NCBI GenBank assembly: GCA_014163555.1
Contig: JACJGO010000027.1
Span: 1 to 64,000, forward strand
Reading direction: 5' to 3'
Source of the DNA: Flavisolibacter longurius
GTDB taxonomy: Bacteria; Bacteroidota; Bacteroidia; Chitinophagales; Chitinophagaceae
Length of the DNA: 64,000 bases
Below the pieces are notes generated by a model. The model worked only from the letters and a program-made list of their open reading frames with translations. It did no database searches and was not told where the DNA came from. Each line of letters opens with the position of its first letter. Within the stretch, counting starts at the first letter, position 1. The position numbers and the translations under genes are program-made. Of this stretch, positions 60,043 through 64,000 are shown in pieces.

Positions 60043-60450
60043 TTAAAAAGGGGTCAGCCGGAAGAGGAACCGGTGAAGGGGAGAAATGAAAAAAGGTTTG
60101 CTGTAGGTTTCCTTAATGTAAATATTCTGCGGAATGATGTCGATATCCCGGACCGGTTGCCGCAGGGTAGAAGAACCCGGCAGGATTCGTTTGTACTTTT
60201 TTTTCTGCTTGCAAATTTTCGGCACCACCACTTCCTCCGTTTCAAAAGCAGGAAAGTCGGCTACAGTAACATGAATGTTGCCAAAAAGAAAAAGAAATTT
60301 GGAAGTGGATACGGTATTAGAAGCTTTTTTAGAAAAAATCCGTTGGGGACTTGTGGATGCCGATACAGAACTGGCGACCCCTGCCAATGCAGGCAGCGTC
60401 AACAATACCAGGCTAAGCGTCAGTAAAGAAATTTTTTTCCGTAATCCCAT
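60043..60450 (-). CDS. Small secreted hypothetical protein, 135 aa
   Basis: The ATG at 60450 gives a signal peptide (MGLRKKISLLTLSLVLLTLP, then ALAGVASSVSAS). The mature part of about 100 residues has a basic stretch (KICKQKKKYKRILPG), a region predicted as beta-rich (RDIDIIPQNIYIKETYSKP) and ends HRFLFRLTPF. The aromatic C-terminus resembles the last strand of a small outer-membrane or periplasmic beta protein, but I do not recognise the family. It lies upstream of the efflux operon in the same orientation, 132 bp from the adaptor gene, and could be co-regulated with it. Confidence 0.55.
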   Translation of the reverse strand: MGLRKKISLLTLSLVLLTLPALAGVASSVSASTSPQRIFSKKASNTVSTSKFLFLFGNIHVTVADFPAFETEEVVVPKICKQKKKYKRILPGSSTLRQPVRDIDIIPQNIYIKETYSKPFFISPLHRFLFRLTPF

Positions 60451-60789
60451 GCTTCGTCGGCTTAAGGCTCCAATGCTGCGCAAAAGTAAGAGGATTCAAA
60501 AACCTTTTAACAAAAACGACCCTGTTTTGCGCAAGCTTATAACATATCTTAACATTCTGCCGCTTATTTAGTTTAAAAAAACATGAGGATGTAAGCGTAT
60601 CCTCTTAGCGGCTTCTTCCGCGAAAGCTCTTTGTAAATAGTTGGGAAAGAATTTTTTATCCCGGCACCAATCTTCAGCGCAGCATTCTGTATTTTTTTAT
60701 GGATAGACAGTTTTAAAATTTTGCAAAACTGCTCCCTCCACTGAAACGAATGGGCGCTACCGGTTGTCAAAAGAGCAAAACAAAGCACC

Positions 60790-60876
60790 ATGCTTCTCAC
60801 CCTTTTTACGATACTGATCATCTGGCACTGGCGGGCCATTAAAAAAGAAGCCGCTGCCTGGAAAGAAATGGAATAA
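60790..60876 (+). CDS. Candidate membrane microprotein, 28 aa
   Basis: An ATG at 60790 opens 28 codons that read as a short hydrophobic helix (MLLTLFTILIIWHWR) followed by a charged amphipathic tail (AIKKEAAAWKEME). This has the layout of a single-span small membrane protein with an N-out or N-in anchor and a cytosolic helix. The ribosome-binding region is A-rich and inconclusive, as is usual in Bacteroidota. Such short frames can occur by chance, and no operon partner supports it. Confidence 0.3.
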   Translation: MLLTLFTILIIWHWRAIKKEAAAWKEME

Positions 60877-60979
60877 GTGAAGACGCTGTAAGCACAGTAG
60901 CCTTCATTTATCCCACTTGCGTCTTTTTACAAGGACCATATTCAACTGTCTTTCCTGCAGGGTCAGTACCCTTGAAATG

Positions 60980-61021
60980 ACCCACTCAACACTGACCATT
61001 CACAACTCACCATTCACCCCG
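60980..61021. repeat. Second degenerate 7-bp-period repeat tract
   Basis: Six consecutive 7-mers can be read in register, including CAACACT, CACAACT and CACCATT. An octamer CCATTCAC recurs exactly 14 bp (two units) apart at 60996 and 61010. The same period and C/A-rich bias occur in the tract at 53882-53951. It lies about 80 bp upstream of the GH2 start codon. Confidence 0.6.
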
Positions 61022-61102
61022 AAAATTTTTGTTTTACTTTCATGCGGCCGGTAACCCCGGTTCTTTTTTAACCCTTCTATTTTCTTTTAACTGAAAGATG
61101 CT

Positions 61103-62950
61103 ATGAAACGTCACGTTATTCTTTTTGTTTCCGCTTTTCTCTTTTTTCAAACCACCTTTGCCCAGCAGGCCTGGAAACCGGTTCCGGGAAAGATCGCTTC
61201 ACACTGGGCCGAAAAACTGAATACTGCGGCCCCTTTACCCGAATATCCCCGTCCGCACATGGTGCGCAGCAACTGGTCCAATCTGAATGGCCTTTGGCAA
61301 TACGCCATCCTGCCAAAATCAGCAGAAACCATTCCGGCCCAAACCCAGGGAACCATCCTTGTGCCCTTTGCCGTGGAATCGTCTTTATCCGGTGTGGGCA
61401 AAACCGTGGGAAAAGACAGCCTGCTCTGGTACAAGCGAACGGTAACGGTGCCGGACACACGGGGGAAAAGGATACTCCTGCATTTTGGTGCGGTTGATTG
61501 GCAGTGCACCGTGTTTGTCAACGGCAAACAGGTAGGAGAGCACAAAGGTGGGTATGATCCTTTTTCCTTTGACATTACCAGTGCATTGAAAAAAGGCGCC
61601 AGCCAGGACATTGCCGTGCGGGTATGGGATCCTTCGGATAGCGGCCCACAGCCCCGTGGCAAGCAGATTAAAAATCCGCACGCCATCTGGTACACACCGG
61701 TAACAGGCATCTGGCAAACAGTGTGGCTGGAGGCCGTGCCGACAACCTACATTACTGCTACCATACAAACACCTGACCTGGATGCAGGTGTTGTGCATAC
61801 GGAAGCCAGCATGGAAGGAGCCAGGCCGGGTGACAGGATTAGAATCACCGCTTGGGACGGTACCACCAAGGTGGCCGAACAAACCGTTGATGGAAACAGC
61901 AAAACATCCCTGCCCATAGCCAATGCCAAACGGTGGACGCCGGCCAGTCCCTTTCTTTACGATCTCACGTTTACGGTTGTCCGTAACGGTAAGGTTGTAG
62001 ATGAAGTGAAGTCCTATTTCGCCATGCGCAAAATTTCCATGGCACCCGACAGGGCAGGTATACAGCGTATGCTACTTAATAATGAATTTGTTTTCCAATA
62101 TGGTCCACTCGACCAGGGCTGGTGGCCCGATGGCCTGTACACCGCCCCTACAGACGAAGCCCTGAAGTTTGATATTGAAAAGACCAAGGAAATGGGCTTC
62201 AACATGATTCGGAAGCATGTAAAAGTGGAGCCGGCCCGCTGGTACACCCACTGCGACAAGTTGGGCATCCTGGTTTGGCAGGACATGCCCAGCGGCGACA
62301 TGGGCAACCGCTGGGAAAGCCGCCCCGGTGTGTACGGTACCGCCAGCGAAAAGGACCGCACAGCCGAATCGGAGCAGATCTTTCGCACCGAATGGCAGGA
62401 GATCATGACCGACTTCCATAACTTCCCAAGCATCGTGGTATGGGTTCCTTTTAATGAAGCCTGGGGACAGTTTAAAACAAAAGAAATTACGGAATGGACG
62501 GCAAAGCAGGATCCTTCCCGTCTGGTAAATTCGGCCAGTGGTGGCAATTTTGAAAATACAGGACACATGATCGATTTGCACAACTATCCCGATCCTGCCA
62601 TGCCCGATCCGGAGCTGTTTGGCAAGGGCCGCATCCTGGTGCTGGGCGAATTTGGCGGACTGGGCCTGCCGGTGGAAAACCATACCTGGCAGGACAAAAA
62701 CAACTGGGGTTATCAAAGCTTCAAGAACAAGGAAGAACTGGAAAAGCGCTACGCAGAATTTATCAACCGTATGCCACACCTGATCGAAAAAGGACTGTCA
62801 GCAGCCGTGTACACGCAAACCACCGACGTAGAAATTGAAACCAATGGCCTGATGACCTACGACCGGAAGGTGATCAAGATTCCGGAGGCCAGGCTCAGGG
62901 AACTGCATGGCAAACTGTATAACCCGGCCCTGGTAACAGCAGGGAAATAA
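61103..62950 (+). CDS. GH2-family glycoside hydrolase (short form), secreted
   Basis: This 615-residue enzyme has a signal peptide ending FFQTTFAQ. It has a sugar-binding jelly roll (about 50-215; RSNWSNLNGLWQYAILPKSA, DWQCTVFVNGKQVGEHKGGY), a short Ig-like domain and a TIM barrel. The barrel carries acid/base Glu452 in VPFNEAWGQF and nucleophile Glu516 in LGEFGGLGLP. It lacks the DUF4982 and later domains of the GH2 at 51413. Related short GH2 proteins act on beta-galactosides, beta-glucuronides or beta-mannosides. The substrate here is not resolved. It is a single-gene unit with its own terminator. Confidence 0.9.
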   Translation: MKRHVILFVSAFLFFQTTFAQQAWKPVPGKIASHWAEKLNTAAPLPEYPRPHMVRSNWSNLNGLWQYAILPKSAETIPAQTQGTILVPFAVESSLSGVGKTVGKDSLLWYKRTVTVPDTRGKRILLHFGAVDWQCTVFVNGKQVGEHKGGYDPFSFDITSALKKGASQDIAVRVWDPSDSGPQPRGKQIKNPHAIWYTPVTGIWQTVWLEAVPTTYITATIQTPDLDAGVVHTEASMEGARPGDRIRITAWDGTTKVAEQTVDGNSKTSLPIANAKRWTPASPFLYDLTFTVVRNGKVVDEVKSYFAMRKISMAPDRAGIQRMLLNNEFVFQYGPLDQGWWPDGLYTAPTDEALKFDIEKTKEMGFNMIRKHVKVEPARWYTHCDKLGILVWQDMPSGDMGNRWESRPGVYGTASEKDRTAESEQIFRTEWQEIMTDFHNFPSIVVWVPFNEAWGQFKTKEITEWTAKQDPSRLVNSASGGNFENTGHMIDLHNYPDPAMPDPELFGKGRILVLGEFGGLGLPVENHTWQDKNNWGYQSFKNKEELEKRYAEFINRMPHLIEKGLSAAVYTQTTDVEIETNGLMTYDRKVIKIPEARLRELHGKLYNPALVTAGK

Positions 62951-63295
62951 TTTTTCAAAAGAGCAAGAGGACCGGCTGCCCATTCGTGAGAAAGGGTTAG
63001 CCGGTTTTTTTGTTTTCGGCTATGAAGAATAACTGGGAGTCTGTTGATGCGCTACCTGTTGATAAAAAGATTTCCGAAAGCTTGCAGGAGTTCTGAATTC
63101 AGACTAATATTGAAACAGGCATCACACCTGTGCGAATGAACCGTGTCTTCTCCTGCACGATCCTGTAAACGGTGACGCCGCTCGGCCCTCTGAACAAGTT
63201 TTTTTAAGTCAGATCCTTCCACCCACCAGAAAGCTGCGTTTTCGTGTACCCCTAAACGTCAGGTATCATCCTTTTCACCATAAGAAAAACAATTC
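62951..63295. other. Intergenic region before the terminal partial gene
   Basis: About 345 bp holds the GH2 terminator (62971-63011). Beyond that I saw no gene and no clear operator. It should contain the promoter of the partial gene starting at 63296. Confidence 0.5.
62971..63011 (+). terminator. Terminator after the second GH2
   Basis: ACCGGCT at 62971-62977 pairs with AGCCGGT at 62999-63005, with a second CCC/GGG helix inside, followed by a seven-T tract. It begins 20 bp after the stop codon. Confidence 0.85.
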
Positions 63296-64000
63296 ATGGC
63301 AAAAAAACTCATCGTGAACGGCAGTCTTCATCCTGCCAACGACACCCAGGCCCTGTTCACAACCGACTTCGAAGAGTTTCAAAACTTCACCTTAGCAAAA
63401 TCTGTGATGGTCAGCAACAGCCGCAGCCTGTCGGCGCGGCACGAACTGGAGATCACCGACAACGGCGATATCGTGGAGATCCGGTTTGAGGACGAAACCA
63501 CCTGGATCGGCAATGCGCAGGAGTTTCACGAAATCTTCAACATTCCCCTGAACCGGGGGCTGGATGAGGATGTGCTGGAAGTGCCCGGCGTTTTGCAGGC
63601 TTCCACCGAACGCGGTGTGCTGCAGGACCTTGCCATTAACATGATCTCCCTGTTCAAGCCCAAAAAAAATATAGTGGGGGCAGCTGTGCAGCAGATTGCC
63701 CGGCGACTGGAAGAAAAAGTGCAGCCCCAGCCCGGTCTTTACCTGCTGGATGCCCTTTTTCGCAAACGCACCGCAGATGTTTTTCCCGACCTGGCAAAAC
63801 CCTTTCTGCTCCTCATCCACGGCACCAACTCCAATGCTACCGGTGCCTTTGGTGGCCTGCTCGACAAACCCGATCATGGCTTATGGAAGACCATCACCGA
63901 TGCCTACGGTGAAAACATCCTGGCCTTTGAGCACAAAACCCTGACCGAATCACCCCTGCAAAACACAAGGCAACTGCTCGAACTGCTGCCTTCCAACAGT
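63296..64000 (+). CDS. Alpha/beta-hydrolase-like protein of the CHAT-associated type, N-terminal part only
   Basis: The frame is open from ATG 63296 to the window end (235 codons). The first 110 residues look like a small beta-rich domain (KKLIVNGSLHPANDTQAL, ARHELEITDNGDIVEIRFED). After a linker, an alpha/beta-hydrolase starts: PFLLLIHGTNSNATGAFGGL, with the HG oxyanion motif, then LWKTITDAYGENILAFEHKT and LTESPLQNTRQLLELLP. Domains like this occur in Bacteroidota at the N-terminus of large proteins that end in a CHAT (caspase-like) protease domain. The nucleophile elbow and any CHAT domain lie beyond the window, so the assignment is provisional. There is no signal peptide. Confidence 0.6.
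   Translation, partial: MAKKLIVNGSLHPANDTQALFTTDFEEFQNFTLAKSVMVSNSRSLSARHELEITDNGDIVEIRFEDETTWIGNAQEFHEIFNIPLNRGLDEDVLEVPGVLQASTERGVLQDLAINMISLFKPKKNIVGAAVQQIARRLEEKVQPQPGLYLLDALFRKRTADVFPDLAKPFLLLIHGTNSNATGAFGGLLDKPDHGLWKTITDAYGENILAFEHKTLTESPLQNTRQLLELLPSNS

Larger units (their letters stand above)
60451..61102. other. Intergenic region with a possible microprotein and a heptamer repeat
   Basis: About 650 bp lies between divergent genes. It contains the 28-codon candidate microprotein at 60790-60876, a degenerate heptamer tract at 60980-61021 and, presumably, the promoters of the small secreted protein and of the GH2 gene. I saw no other gene. Confidence 0.5.

Overview
The window reads as chromosomal DNA of a saprophytic Bacteroidota bacterium, most likely of the Chitinophagaceae/Chitinophagales type (inference). 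The signs are two SusC/SusD outer-membrane glycan-uptake pairs, a one-protein hybrid two-component system with a Reg_prop propeller sensor, secreted glycoside hydrolases and esterases with signal peptides ending in AQ or SAQ, SusD-type lipoproteins, and promoters that seem to follow the -33 TTG / -7 TAnnTTTG pattern. No tRNA or rRNA gene and no CRISPR array was seen.

Layout. The left edge (1-126) is the right end of an IS3-family insertion sequence. It is followed by an isolated SusC/SusD pair (462-5191) and a gene-poor stretch. On the minus strand, 6.25-8.70 kb is a compact four-gene signalling operon: a small CPPxCPP-tailed protein, a multi-pass membrane protein, a histidine kinase and a NarL/LuxR response regulator. 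From 9.2 to 16.5 kb there are a GH20 hexosaminidase, a broken small gene, a GH95 fucosidase/galactosidase and a double-headed CE1-like esterase. At 16.7-20.9 kb lies a minus-strand hybrid two-component regulator.

From 21.2 to 45.9 kb is a large polysaccharide utilization locus: GH43, GH51, SusC/SusD, a large FG-GAP/ASPIC (CRTAC1-like) lipoprotein, a GH3 with a PA14 insert, four CE1-type esterases with E-set N-domains interleaved with two compact alpha/beta-hydrolases, and a GH9. GH43 + GH51 + GH3 + many CE1 esterases, with GH95, GH2 and GH20 nearby, best fits a heavily substituted, acylated plant hemicellulose such as complex (glucurono)arabinoxylan. That is inference from family content. The outer-membrane pair would bind and import oligosaccharides, periplasmic or surface esterases would remove acyl or feruloyl groups, and GH43/GH51/GH3/GH2/GH95 would trim side chains and oligomers. 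LacI-type palindromes upstream of the GH20, GH95 and second SusC genes suggest a LacI-family regulator, not encoded here, acting alongside the local hybrid two-component system.

From 46 to 50.4 kb are housekeeping or unknown genes: a GAF protein, three membrane proteins of which one is frameshifted, and an AI-2E family exporter. From 50.4 to 51.4 kb is a gene-free stretch carrying a nested inverted-repeat structure that could fold as a three-way-junction RNA. A GH2 beta-galactosidase-like gene follows, then an RND tripartite efflux operon (59.9 to 53.9 kb, minus strand), a small secreted unknown protein, a second GH2, and at the right edge a truncated gene with an alpha/beta-hydrolase-like domain of the kind found in CHAT-type proteins. 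Two degenerate 7-bp-period repeat tracts lie in the 53.9 kb and 61.0 kb intergenic regions.
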